Shown: one piece after another, positions 1-6,018 of the stretch
Layout: every line of letters starts with the position of its first letter
Position numbering within the stretch: position 1 is the first letter of the stretch
NCBI GenBank assembly: GCA_964476835.1
Contig: CAYZCE010000039.1
Coordinates: forward strand, 1-11,494
Direction: 5' to 3'
DNA from: PALSA-926 sp964476835
GTDB lineage: Bacteria > Pseudomonadota > Alphaproteobacteria > Micavibrionales > UBA2020
Length of the DNA stretch: 11,494 bases
Notes under the pieces: generated by a model
Database searches by the model: none
What the model saw: the letters and a program-made list of their open reading frames with translations, nothing else
What the model was told of the DNA's origin: nothing
Position numbers and translations under genes: made by a program

Positions 1-478
1 CATCGGCGAGGAAGTGGCGGAAGCGCGCGCTGTCAAGCACGCCGGCCATGCCGACGACCTTCTCCGGCTTGAAGCCGGTGACTTCCTGCATGATGCCGAC
101 CATGACGTCGAGCGGGTTGGTGATGACGATGACGAAAGCGTTGGGCGCGTGTTTCTTGATGTTCTCGCCCACCGTCTTGATGACGCCGGTGTTGATGCCG
201 ATCAAGTCATCGCGGCTCATGCCCGGCTTGCGCGGCACGCCGGCGGTGACGATGACGACATCCGCGCCCGCGATGGCGGCGTAGTCGTTGGTGCCTGTGT
301 AGGCCGCATCGAAACCTTCGACCGGGGCGGCTTCGGCGATGTCGAGTGCCTTGCCCTGCGGCATGCCTTCGGTGATGTCGAAGAGGACCACATCACCCAG
401 TTGTTTCATACCGGCGAGGAGCGCCAGGGTGCCGCCGATCTGGCCGGCGCCGACGAGTGCGATTTTTTTACGGGACAT
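1..478 (-). CDS. mdh: Malate dehydrogenase, N-terminal part (cut by window edge)
   Basis: NAD-dependent malate dehydrogenase of the TCA cycle (malate + NAD+ to oxaloacetate + NADH), of the lactate-dehydrogenase-like type common in alphaproteobacteria. Reading leftwards from the ATG at 476-478 gives 159 open residues to the window edge, about half of the usual ~320. Visible features are the Rossmann glycine motif GAGQIGG (residues 10-16), the NAD-selecting acidic residue D34 at the end of strand 2, the substrate-loop segment GVPRKPGMSRDD (80-91) with candidate substrate arginines R83 and R89, the NPLDVM motif (121-126) and the GVLDSARFR segment (146-154) leading to the active site. A good Shine-Dalgarno, AAGGAAAG, lies at 485-492 (minus strand), 6 bases before the ATG. 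The active-site histidine lies beyond the edge. In related genomes sucC/sucD often follow; that cannot be seen here. Family assignment is secure. Confidence 0.96.
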   Translation of the reverse strand, partial: MSRKKIALVGAGQIGGTLALLAGMKQLGDVVLFDITEGMPQGKALDIAEAAPVEGFDAAYTGTNDYAAIAGADVVIVTAGVPRKPGMSRDDLIGINTGVIKTVGENIKKHAPNAFVIVITNPLDVMVGIMQEVTGFKPEKVVGMAGVLDSARFRHFLAD

Positions 479-529
479 GAGATACTTTCCTTCAGTTACA
501 GGACCTTAGAGATGGAATCAATCCCGCAC

Positions 530-558
530 ACCCTAGCACAAAATTACCCGGGTGACAG
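530..558 (-). promoter_or_regulatory. Possible mdh promoter
   Basis: On the minus strand CTGTCA (553-558) is followed after 17 bases by TAGGGT (530-535), which is preceded by TG one base upstream (an extended -10). Matches to sigma-70 consensus are only moderate, so this is a candidate. It would give a leader of about 45 bases. Confidence 0.3.
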
Positions 559-593
559 TTGACGAATGGGGTATTTTTATTATTCATAATTAT

Positions 594-622
594 TTGACTT
601 AATTTTCAAGCCGTAGTACAAT
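594..622 (+). promoter_or_regulatory. Sigma-70-type promoter for the small membrane protein gene
   Basis: TTGACT (594-599), a 17-base spacer and TACAAT (617-622) match the -35/-10 consensus at 5 of 6 positions each. The surrounding sequence is AT-rich in an otherwise GC-rich window. Transcription would start near 629, leaving a leader of about 42 bases before the ATG at 671. Confidence 0.75.
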
Positions 623-670
623 TTTCTTAAGTGAAAAGGCCAGCTATCAGCCTGAAACAAGGGGACAAAA

Positions 671-1105
671 ATGGAGAAGAAAAAGATCAAGACCAGTGGC
701 CGCAGCTTCCTCAGCGTCGTTGCCGGCGTCTTGACCGGGCTTGCGGTTCTCACGGCCATCCCTGCCGTCCTCAGCATCGCCGGCGGCATCTTCGGCGCCG
801 GCGTCATTTCGGGCGAGGCCATCGTCTGGGGCTCCCTGCTCGCAACCGGTTTCGGCCTTGGCGCGCGGACGCTCAAGAACCACATGGACCAAGTCCGCCG
901 CATCCCGATGATCGCGGCTACCGTGTTGACGGTGGCCCTGCCCTTTGCCGGCGTCTATTACATGACCCACAAGAAGGGCAACCTGCCGGAGAAGAACAAG
1001 CTCGAGCAGTCGTTCAACCAGAGCGCGTCGAAGCAGGACTCGTCGAAGACGTACCAGTACAGCCCGCAGCCCGAGACGCTGCGCCTGACGCCCGACAGCA
1101 AATAA
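671..1105 (+). CDS. Small membrane protein of unknown function (three predicted helices)
   Basis: A 144-residue protein that I do not recognise as a named family. It has a lysine-rich start (KKKIK, residues 3-7) and three hydrophobic stretches at about 13-46, 48-65 and 78-98. The loop between the second and third (about 66-77) is rich in basic residues. The C-terminal 45 residues are polar, rich in S, Q, K and N, and probably soluble. The first helix begins FLSVVAGVLTG, very like FLSIVAGVAMG of the protein encoded at 2507-2959, and the overall plan is shared, so the two may be distant paralogues. The start is supported by AAGGGGA at 659-665 and by the strong promoter at 594-622. The stop codon TAA ends one base before the stop of the convergent DUF2336 gene, with no terminator between them. 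Coding status is likely; function is unknown. Confidence 0.8.
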   Translation: MEKKKIKTSGRSFLSVVAGVLTGLAVLTAIPAVLSIAGGIFGAGVISGEAIVWGSLLATGFGLGARTLKNHMDQVRRIPMIAATVLTVALPFAGVYYMTHKKGNLPEKNKLEQSFNQSASKQDSSKTYQYSPQPETLRLTPDSK

Positions 1106-2359
1106 TCATTTCTCGAAATTGACGCCGTAGAACTCGAGCTGCCACTTGATCTCCGGCAGCGTCATCGGGTATTCCGTGCCGCCGCGCGCGTACATGATCT
1201 CGCGCGGGTCGAGGCGCGCATACGACCGTTGCAGCTCCACCGCCACGCGCATCGGCAGGCGCGCCATCCAGCACAGCGCCAGCATCGATTTCGGCGTGCC
1301 CGAGCGCAGCATCTTCTCGGCCACGATCGGGTGGATGCGGCTGAGGTAGGAAATCGCGAGCAGCACGAAGCGCGTGTCGCGCCACGCCAGCGCGTCGAGG
1401 ATGACGTCGGGGCCGAGCTTGCCCGCCTTGACGTAGCGCTCGACGCGGCTTTCCGCCGTCTCGTTCGGCGCGCCCTGGCGCTGGAATTCGAGGCGACGCT
1501 TGACGATGCCGGCGATCTCGCGCTTCGTCGCGGCGTCGAAGTCGGAACGGCGCTCCAGCACGCTCAGCACCGCCGCGCTCACGAAGCCCGACAGGCGATG
1601 CGCGAGGTCGAGCGTCAGTTCCTTGCGTCCCGCCAGCGGTTCGTGCCACTCGGGCACTTCTTCGGCGTTGTCGATGATCTTGCGCAGCGTCTCGGACGAG
1701 AACTGCGCGCCGGGGTTGTTGATCAGCGCGGTGCCGGCGGCGACGTCCTTGGTGCCGACGACGGCGCTCGCCACTTCGTCGCTGACCGCCGGGCGCGCGG
1801 CGATCGTCTCGACCACCCACGGCTCGGGATGGTGGCCGAGGATGTCGAGCAGATCGTCGTCGGAAAGCGCGACGCAGAAGCGTAGGATCGGCTCCGACAC
1901 TTCGCGCTCGAGGTCGCGCGCGAGCTGGCCGACCACTTTCGGCGGCGCCTTGGCGTAGTCCTTGAGCGCGCTTGAGAGCACTTGGCGGATCTTCAGCACC
2001 TCGTCCTGCGCGAGCACGCCGAGCGCCTGCACGGCATAGGCGTAGAGCTTGCGGTGCTTGTCGGTCGACAGGCCGGGCAACAGTTCCAGCAAGCGCGCCG
2101 CCAGCGCAAGGCGCACGTCGACGCTCTGGTCGTTGGCGAGAAGCGCGCTGGCCGCGAGCGGCGTCGCCCGGTTCAGGGCAATCGCACGGCGGATGTCAGG
2201 GTCTCCGTCATGGGCGAGGAAATAGAGCACCTCGGGGTGCGTCCCCTCGCTGCCCGCCATCTCGCGGATCTTCGCCGGGTCGCCGCCCTTGAGCGCCTGC
2301 TTCTGCCGCTCATAGCGCCGCTGGTCGAAACCGAACAATTTTTGGAGAAACGACAGCAT
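1106..2359 (-). CDS. DUF2336 family protein (HEAT-repeat-like, alphaproteobacterial)
   Basis: A 417-residue, largely helical, soluble protein. Stretches such as LAHDGDPDIRRAIALN, with the D-x-D-x-x-[VI]-R-x-A pattern recurring (compare DQSVDVRLALAARL), and the LSDDDLLDIL segment are typical of the DUF2336 family, which is widespread in alphaproteobacteria and lacks an assigned reaction. HEAT-like helices suggest a protein-binding scaffold. The C-terminus, with the TEYPMTLPEIKWQLEFYGV pattern, also fits the family. An in-frame ATG lies 16 codons further upstream at 2405-2407, but I chose 2357-2359 because a long purine-rich Shine-Dalgarno (GGAGAGGAGAGGGG) ends just before it. The gene faces the small membrane gene at 671-1105 end to end with zero spacing and diverges from the one at 2507-2959. 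Its physical link to these two membrane proteins may or may not be functional. Family call is fairly firm; role is unknown. Confidence 0.85.
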   Translation of the reverse strand: MLSFLQKLFGFDQRRYERQKQALKGGDPAKIREMAGSEGTHPEVLYFLAHDGDPDIRRAIALNRATPLAASALLANDQSVDVRLALAARLLELLPGLSTDKHRKLYAYAVQALGVLAQDEVLKIRQVLSSALKDYAKAPPKVVGQLARDLEREVSEPILRFCVALSDDDLLDILGHHPEPWVVETIAARPAVSDEVASAVVGTKDVAAGTALINNPGAQFSSETLRKIIDNAEEVPEWHEPLAGRKELTLDLAHRLSGFVSAAVLSVLERRSDFDAATKREIAGIVKRRLEFQRQGAPNETAESRVERYVKAGKLGPDVILDALAWRDTRFVLLAISYLSRIHPIVAEKMLRSGTPKSMLALCWMARLPMRVAVELQRSYARLDPREIMYARGGTEYPMTLPEIKWQLEFYGVNFEK

Positions 2360-2405
2360 ACCCCTCTCCTCTCCTTCGATCCTATCCCGTTGGATTTTAA
2401 AAATC

Positions 2406-2434
2406 ATTTAAATTTCATGGGGTTGATCTATAGT
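2406..2434. promoter_or_regulatory. Possible divergent promoter centred on a CTATAG palindrome
   Basis: The 147-base gap between the DUF2336 start (2359) and the membrane protein start (2507) is AT-rich over 2395-2445. CTATAG at 2428-2433 supplies a -10-like hexamer in both directions: TATAGT (2429-2434) on plus and TATAGA on minus. No good -35 is visible at the proper distance on either strand. This is a weak candidate only. Confidence 0.25.
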
Positions 2435-2506
2435 CATAAAAAGCTGGCGCGGACGGCCGAAATCGCATAGAGTCGTGGCATATCAACCATATAAGGATAA
2501 CCGAGC

Positions 2507-2959
2507 ATGACGACGCCCGTTGCGCCCGCGCCCGACAACAAAAAGAACAACCGTAAGCACACGTTCCTGAGCATCGTGGCCGGCGTGGCGATGGGCGCGA
2601 TCAGCATGACGGTTGCCGCATGCGTGACCGTCATTATGGCGGGCGCCGGCGGCATGGGCGTGCCCTGCCTCATCGCCATCGGCGCGGCTTTCACTTTCGA
2701 CTTCGTCCTGCACTACGCGCGCACCGATGAGTTCAAGCTGCTGCCCGCCATCGGCGCGGCGGCGGTCACGTCGGTCGCGATCGGCTTCGCCTTCAACGCC
2801 ATGGCCAAGCGCACCGAAGAACGCCGCGCCCGTCTCTCCGCGCCCGAACCCACTGCAGCTGTCGCCCCTGCATTCAAGAAGGCTATCGACACAAGCACGA
2901 CGATCACTTACGCCGCGGCGCAACGCCTGACGCGCCAAGCCGCAAAGCCCGTCGCCTAA
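2507..2959 (+). CDS. Small membrane protein of unknown function, similar plan to the 671-1105 product
   Basis: A 150-residue protein with no family I can name. The first 18 residues are polar and basic (KKNNRKH at 12-18). Hydrophobic segments follow at about 19-46, 52-69 and 78-98, with a glycine-rich turn at 46-51 (GAGGMG). The C-terminal 50 residues are hydrophilic and rich in alanine, threonine and basic residues. The opening FLSIVAGV of the first helix and the ART motif before the last helix recur in the protein encoded at 671-1105, suggesting divergent paralogues on either side of the DUF2336 gene. The start ATG is preceded by AAGGA at 2493-2497 with 9 bases of spacing. The stop TAA overlaps the TAG stop of convergent zapE within CTAA (2956-2959). 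Function is unknown; both inner-membrane ends could lie in the cytoplasm or periplasm depending on helix count. Confidence 0.78.
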   Translation: MTTPVAPAPDNKKNNRKHTFLSIVAGVAMGAISMTVAACVTVIMAGAGGMGVPCLIAIGAAFTFDFVLHYARTDEFKLLPAIGAAAVTSVAIGFAFNAMAKRTEERRARLSAPEPTAAVAPAFKKAIDTSTTITYAAAQRLTRQAAKPVA

Positions 2960-4035
2960 ACTTTTTCCCGGTATGTCCGCGACTGCATTTCCATCAGCCG
3001 GCTGACGGTGCGCGCGAAGACGCCGGCGTGCGTCTCGCCCTGATAGAGGTTTTCCGGCGCGACCGCCGCCGAGACGATCAGGCGCGCGTGGCTCTCATAT
3101 AATGCATCGATCAAGGTGACGAAGCGCAGCGCAGCGTCGCGCTTCTCGTCCGTCATCGCCGGCACGCCGCTCAGCACGAACACGCGGAAGCGCTTGGCGA
3201 GCTCGAGATAATCGAGGGCGCTTTTCGGCTTTTCGCACAGCTCGGCGAAGGTGAAGGCCGCGACCTCGCGCACGGCGCGCGGCACGTGGATGGTGCGGCC
3301 CTTGACAGCGATGTCCATGGCCGAACCTTCTTCGCCGTCGGCGACCAGCCCGAACAGCCGTTCCAGCTCCGACCGTGCCCGGTCATCGTCCGGCCAGAAA
3401 TAGAGCTGCGCGTCCATCAGGCGGTTGAGGCGGTAATCCACGTCGCCCGCGAAGGAAAAGACATGCAGCCGCTCCTTGAGCAGCGCGATGAACGGCAGGA
3501 AGCGGTCGCGCTGCAACCCGTCTGCGTAAAGGTCGTCGGGGGCGACGTTCGAGGTGACGACCATTGTCACCCCCCGCTCGAATAGCGCGGTGAAGAGGCG
3601 GCCGAGGATCATGGCGTCCGCCACGTCACGCACCTGGAATTCGTCGAAGCAGAGCAGGCGGCTCTCCGCCGCGATCTTGTCGGCGCAGGCCAGCAGCGCA
3701 CCGTCGATCCGCTCCTTGCCGGTGCGGGTGGCATGCAGGAAGTCGTGCACCTCGAGCATGAAGGCATGGAAGTGCACCCGGCGTTTTGGAACACCCTCGA
3801 CGGAAGCGAAAAAGAGGTCCATGAGCATCGACTTGCCGCGCCCGACCCCGCCGTGGAAATAGTAGCCCTTGGGCGCCGGGGCCTTCTTCCGGCCCAGCCA
3901 CTGGCGCCAACCGCCGGGCACGGTCGCCAGTTCGCCTCGCAGCCGGTCAAGCGCGGCGATGGCGCGCGCCTGGTCCGGGTCGGGCCGCAGGGCGGCGGCC
4001 AGTCTCTCATTATATATGTCTTGAAGCGTCGTCAT
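2956..4035 (-). CDS. zapE: Cell division protein ZapE / AFG1-type P-loop ATPase
   Basis: A 359-residue ATPase of the AFG1/LACE1/ZapE family. In E. coli ZapE acts on FtsZ rings during division under stress; in mitochondria AFG1 helps quality control of respiratory proteins. Visible motifs are Walker A GGVGRGKS (residues 62-69), the family stretch HFHAFM (88-93), Walker B LLCFDE (127-132) followed by FQV, and the sensor TSN (161-163). The C-terminal ARL and SRTYREKV segments are also family-like, and length is typical. The ATG at 4033-4035 is preceded closely by GGGAGG (4038-4043). In many alphaproteobacteria zapE lies just upstream of mdh; here two plus-strand membrane genes and the DUF2336 gene intervene. 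Its 3' end overlaps the end of the 2507-2959 gene by four bases, and its 5' end diverges from the cysteine-rich gene 57 bases away. Identification is firm; the cell-division role in this organism is inferred from the family. Confidence 0.94.
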   Translation of the reverse strand: MTTLQDIYNERLAAALRPDPDQARAIAALDRLRGELATVPGGWRQWLGRKKAPAPKGYYFHGGVGRGKSMLMDLFFASVEGVPKRRVHFHAFMLEVHDFLHATRTGKERIDGALLACADKIAAESRLLCFDEFQVRDVADAMILGRLFTALFERGVTMVVTSNVAPDDLYADGLQRDRFLPFIALLKERLHVFSFAGDVDYRLNRLMDAQLYFWPDDDRARSELERLFGLVADGEEGSAMDIAVKGRTIHVPRAVREVAAFTFAELCEKPKSALDYLELAKRFRVFVLSGVPAMTDEKRDAALRFVTLIDALYESHARLIVSAAVAPENLYQGETHAGVFARTVSRLMEMQSRTYREKV

Positions 4036-4049
4036 GGCCTCCCTACTAT
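4021..4049 (+). promoter_or_regulatory. Candidate promoter of the cysteine-rich gene
   Basis: TTGAAG (4021-4026), a 17-base spacer and TACTAT (4044-4049) match the consensus at 4 of 6 positions each. The -35 lies inside the first codons of zapE. A start near 4056 would leave a leader of about 37 bases carrying the strong AAGGAGA Shine-Dalgarno at 4081-4087. Confidence 0.5.
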
Positions 4050-4074
4050 ATGTGTGGAAGCCAGATCGTCACAA
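4045..4074 (-). promoter_or_regulatory. Candidate zapE promoter overlapping the divergent one
   Basis: On the minus strand TTGTGA (4069-4074) and TATAGT (4045-4050) are separated by 18 bases. The -10 shares five bases with the plus-strand -10 at 4044-4049, so polymerase could probably not occupy both at once. Transcription would begin only a few bases before the zapE ATG, at or inside its Shine-Dalgarno. Confidence 0.4.
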
Positions 4075-4092
4075 CCGAATAAGGAGACGCCC

Positions 4093-4269
4093 ATGTGCGG
4101 TAAAGATTGCCCCTGCAAGCAGGACTTCGACAAAGCGGCCGAGAAGAAGGAGTGCCCCTGCAAGACGAGCACCCCGGCGCCCGAGACCAACGACAACGCC
4201 CCCGCCGAGACGCCCAAGAAGAAAGACTGCGCCTGCGGCGGCGCGTGCGGCACGAAGCCCAAGCCGTAA
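4093..4269 (+). CDS. Small cysteine-rich, metallothionein-like protein
   Basis: A 58-residue protein with eight cysteines (residues 2, 6, 8, 21, 23, 46, 48, 52). They are arranged as C-x3-C-x-C, then C-P-C, then C-A-C-G-G-A-C, with no aromatic residue other than F12. Lysine, proline and alanine fill the rest, including a spacer around TPAPETNDNAPAETP. Such composition is typical of small metal-binding proteins, so a role in binding Zn, Cu or Cd in the cytoplasm is plausible. It does not match a classical bacterial SmtA motif that I can recall, and it lacks the expected histidines. The start is well supported by AAGGAGA at 4081-4087, 5 bases before the ATG, and by a promoter candidate. A strong terminator follows 23 bases after the stop, making it a monocistronic unit. 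There is no signal peptide. Coding status is strong; metal binding is inferred. Confidence 0.85.
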   Translation: MCGKDCPCKQDFDKAAEKKECPCKTSTPAPETNDNAPAETPKKKDCACGGACGTKPKP

Positions 4270-4291
4270 TCACACATATATAGTGATGCAA

Positions 4292-4324
4292 AGAAGCCCC
4301 CGCTGGTCGGGGGCTTTCTTTTTT
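4292..4324 (+). terminator. Rho-independent terminator of the cysteine-rich gene
   Basis: The stem pairs 4294-4302 with 4308-4316 (core GCCCCCG/CGGGGGC) around a 5-base loop, CTGGT. A T-rich tract (TTTCTTTTTT) runs from 4315 to 4324. It is well placed 23 bases after the stop of the small cysteine-rich gene. Confidence 0.92.
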
Positions 4325-4338
4325 CCCCCCGCACCACA

Positions 4339-4427
4339 TGTCATCCCGAACGAAGTGAGGGATCTTAAATGGCAGATACAGGATACGCGGATAGTTTTAA
4401 GATCCCTCGGCTTCGCTCGGGATGACA
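4339..4427. repeat. Intergenic long inverted repeat (REP-like hairpin)
   Basis: The left arm at 4339-4369 and the right arm at 4396-4427 are reverse complements over about 31 bases. They differ at one substitution and a two- to three-base patch, and enclose a 26-base loop. Each arm carries the TCATCCCGA...GAGGGATCTTAAA pattern. Palindromes of the type TCATCCCGAGCGAAG...GAGGGATCT recur between genes in many bacterial genomes, so this is probably one copy of a dispersed element rather than a terminator: no T tract follows on the plus strand. There is no ORF inside. It could form a very stable hairpin in RNA read from either side. Confidence 0.85.
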
Positions 4428-4636
4428 GGCGAGAGCACGAATCCCATCTTCCCTCTCCCCCCGATCTCTACGATTTTGGCTCTATCTGTATACATTCTTT
4501 ACCTAAAATTAATTACGTAAAATCAATAGCTTGGCTGATAAAGGGTTGACTTTTATGATTTTTTGTTTCATTATGTAAATATAAGGTTAAGATTACGGAT
4601 AATTAGAGATCAAAGCTGGACGAAATGGAGGTAATC
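4428..4636. other. AT-rich intergenic stretch upstream of the lipoprotein-like gene
   Basis: With the preceding terminator and inverted repeat, this completes a 367-base region without a gene (4270-4636). From about 4478 to 4620 the sequence turns strongly AT-rich. It contains an 8-base perfect palindrome TTACGTAA (4513-4520) and the promoter candidate at 4546-4574. I see no RNA gene or conserved riboswitch in it. Confidence 0.6.
4546..4574 (+). promoter_or_regulatory. Candidate promoter of the 4637-5386 gene
   Basis: TTGACT (4546-4551), a 17-base spacer and CATTAT (4569-4574) match consensus at 5 and 4 of 6 positions. It lies in the AT-rich stretch. A start near 4581 would leave a leader of about 56 bases ending in the TGGAGGT Shine-Dalgarno at 4626-4632. 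Confidence 0.55.
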
Positions 4637-5386
4637 ATGGTACGACTTTCGTCATTCCTTTTACCGAACTACACCGTACCGGCGACCGTTTCGCCCGTTG
4701 GTATCCTGTCACAGCGTTTTGAGGCTCGATATGGCGACTGTAAAAAGAAACTCCTCCCCCTCTTCGAAGGCGTGCGCGCGCACGGCCGGAGCGTAACTCC
4801 CATGATGATCGCAGCCCTCGACCAGACGCTGATGTCCGTCTATGGCCTGACCGGCGTCAACGCGCGTCGTCTCGCCCGCTTTGCCCTGGCACTCCTGCCC
4901 CTCATGGTCCTGCTGGTGGGCAGCTGCAAGACGCCCGAGATCCAGTCCCGCATCGTCGAATCCACCCGTTCCGAGCAGCTGCGCAACGCCCTGTTCCCCG
5001 ACCGCGCCAGCCACCTGACCGATGCCCGCTATACCCCGGCGGCCGGCTATATCTCGCAGGCCCGCACCTTTATCGCCGACCAGCCCCAGTCCCTGATGAT
5101 GCTGACCCAGCAGGAAATCCGCTACCTCTTCGGCAAGCCGACCCTGCACCGCCAGGACGCCGACGCCGAGGTCTGGCAGTACAAGGCCAACGGCTGCGTG
5201 GTGGATTTCTACTTCTACGACGACCAGAACCGTACCGGCCAGAGCCAGACGTCCTACGTCGACTTCCGCATGCAGGATGAACTGGTCCCCGGCTCCGCCG
5301 CACGCGCGCAGCCGATCAGCACCGGCGAGAAGTCGGACTGCCTGCACAGCGTCCTCTCCCGCGGTGCCTTCAGCGTACCGACCTAA
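4637..5386 (+). CDS. Predicted lipoprotein or membrane-anchored envelope protein of unknown function
   Basis: A 249-residue protein from the ATG at 4637, chosen over the ATG at 4625 because TGGAGGT (4626-4632) sits just before it. Residues 77-97 form an RRLAR basic patch, a hydrophobic run (FALALLPLMVLLV) and VGSC, a plausible lipobox with C97. The remainder is a soluble, exported-looking domain. It holds the segment LTQQEIRYLFGKP (156-168) and then E-V-W-Q-Y-K-A-N-G-C-V-V-D-F-Y (178-192), resembling small BamE/SmpA-like lipoproteins and a conserved alphaproteobacterial envelope protein. Two further cysteines, C187 and one near the end (D-C-L-H-S), could form a disulfide. A normal lipoprotein signal would begin at the ATG at 4832 (C at position 32), but no Shine-Dalgarno is seen there. 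The 65-residue extension is therefore unusual. The stop overlaps that of convergent nth by four bases (CTAA). Function is unknown. Confidence 0.78.
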   Translation: MVRLSSFLLPNYTVPATVSPVGILSQRFEARYGDCKKKLLPLFEGVRAHGRSVTPMMIAALDQTLMSVYGLTGVNARRLARFALALLPLMVLLVGSCKTPEIQSRIVESTRSEQLRNALFPDRASHLTDARYTPAAGYISQARTFIADQPQSLMMLTQQEIRYLFGKPTLHRQDADAEVWQYKANGCVVDFYFYDDQNRTGQSQTSYVDFRMQDELVPGSAARAQPISTGEKSDCLHSVLSRGAFSVPT

Positions 5387-6018
5387 GCTTTCGTTTTATC
5401 CTTATAAGCGCAGAGATCCCGCACGATGCACGTGGGGCATTCTGGCCTGCGCGCCTTGCACACATAGCGGCCATGCAGGATCAGCCAGTGGTGGGCGTGG
5501 CGCAGGTATTCTTTCGGCACGACCTTGAGCAGCTTGTCCTCGACCTCCTCCGGCGTGCGGCCGGGGGCGAGGCCGGTGCGGTTGCCGACGCGGAACAGGT
5601 GGGTGTCGACCGCGATGGTCGGCTCGCCGAAGGCGATGTTCAGCACCACATTGGCCGTCTTGCGCCCGACGCCGGGCAGCTTGACCAGTTCCTCGCGGGT
5701 TTTGGGGATCTGGCCGCCGTATTCGCCGACAAGGATGCGCGAGAGGGCGATGACGTTCCTGGCCTTGGTGTTGTAAAGGCCGATGATCTTGATATGCCGC
5801 TTCAGCCCCGCTTCGCCCAGCGCCACCATCTCGGCGGGGGTGGAGACGGCCTTGAACAAGGCGCGCGTCGCCTTGTTGACGCCCGTATCGGTTGCCTGCG
5901 CCGACAGCACGACGGCCACCAGCAGCGTATAGGGGTTGGTGTATTCCAGCTCCCCCTTCGGCTCGGGGTTCTGCGCCTGCAGGCGGGCGAAAAACTCTTT
6001 TACTTTTTGCGGCGTCAT
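5383..6018 (-). CDS. nth: Endonuclease III (DNA glycosylase/AP lyase)
   Basis: Base-excision repair enzyme that removes oxidised pyrimidines and cleaves the abasic site by beta-elimination. The 211-residue protein aligns with E. coli Nth without shifts: the helix-hairpin-helix LPGVGRKTA (114-122) includes catalytic K120, VDTHLFR (137-143) includes catalytic D138, and the [4Fe-4S] cysteines are C187, C194, C197 and C203 with C-x6-C-x2-C-x5-C spacing. The N-terminal VLSAQATD (37-44) motif is intact. The ATG at 6016-6018 agrees with this alignment, yet no Shine-Dalgarno precedes it; the upstream minus-strand sequence is AT-rich (TTTTATTAATGCTAAAACCTATTC), so translation may be leaderless or weakly initiated. 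It diverges from ogt with a 35-base gap and its stop overlaps the preceding lipoprotein-like gene. Identification is secure. Confidence 0.97.
   Translation of the reverse strand: MTPQKVKEFFARLQAQNPEPKGELEYTNPYTLLVAVVLSAQATDTGVNKATRALFKAVSTPAEMVALGEAGLKRHIKIIGLYNTKARNVIALSRILVGEYGGQIPKTREELVKLPGVGRKTANVVLNIAFGEPTIAVDTHLFRVGNRTGLAPGRTPEEVEDKLLKVVPKEYLRHAHHWLILHGRYVCKARRPECPTCIVRDLCAYKDKTKA

Noticed and set aside
14..562. Long plus-strand open frame over mdh
   Set aside because: It is a reverse-strand shadow of the high-GC mdh gene, rich in D, H, R and A without any domain, and runs through the mdh promoter region.
1014..2292. Several long frames on both strands over the DUF2336 gene
   Set aside because: These are arginine-, histidine- and alanine-rich shadows of a GC-rich gene, with no ribosome-binding sites and no recognisable motifs.
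2360..2407. Upstream ATG giving a 433-residue DUF2336 protein
   Set aside because: The 16 added residues are encoded by the AT-rich leader and the purine-rich Shine-Dalgarno itself; the next ATG at 2357-2359 has the proper ribosome-binding site.
2466..2495. CATATC...CATATAAG as a promoter of the 2507 gene
   Set aside because: The hexamers overlap the ribosome-binding site or lack a -35, so no reasonable transcript start could be assigned.
4513..4520. TTACGTAA palindrome as a regulator site
   Set aside because: An 8-base palindrome in AT-rich DNA is easily due to chance and no second copy is seen nearby.
4034..4549. A 171-residue plus-strand frame overlapping the cysteine-rich gene, terminator and palindrome
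   Set aside because: It runs through a strong terminator and a REP-like palindrome and has shadow composition; the 58-residue frame has the Shine-Dalgarno and the patterned cysteines.
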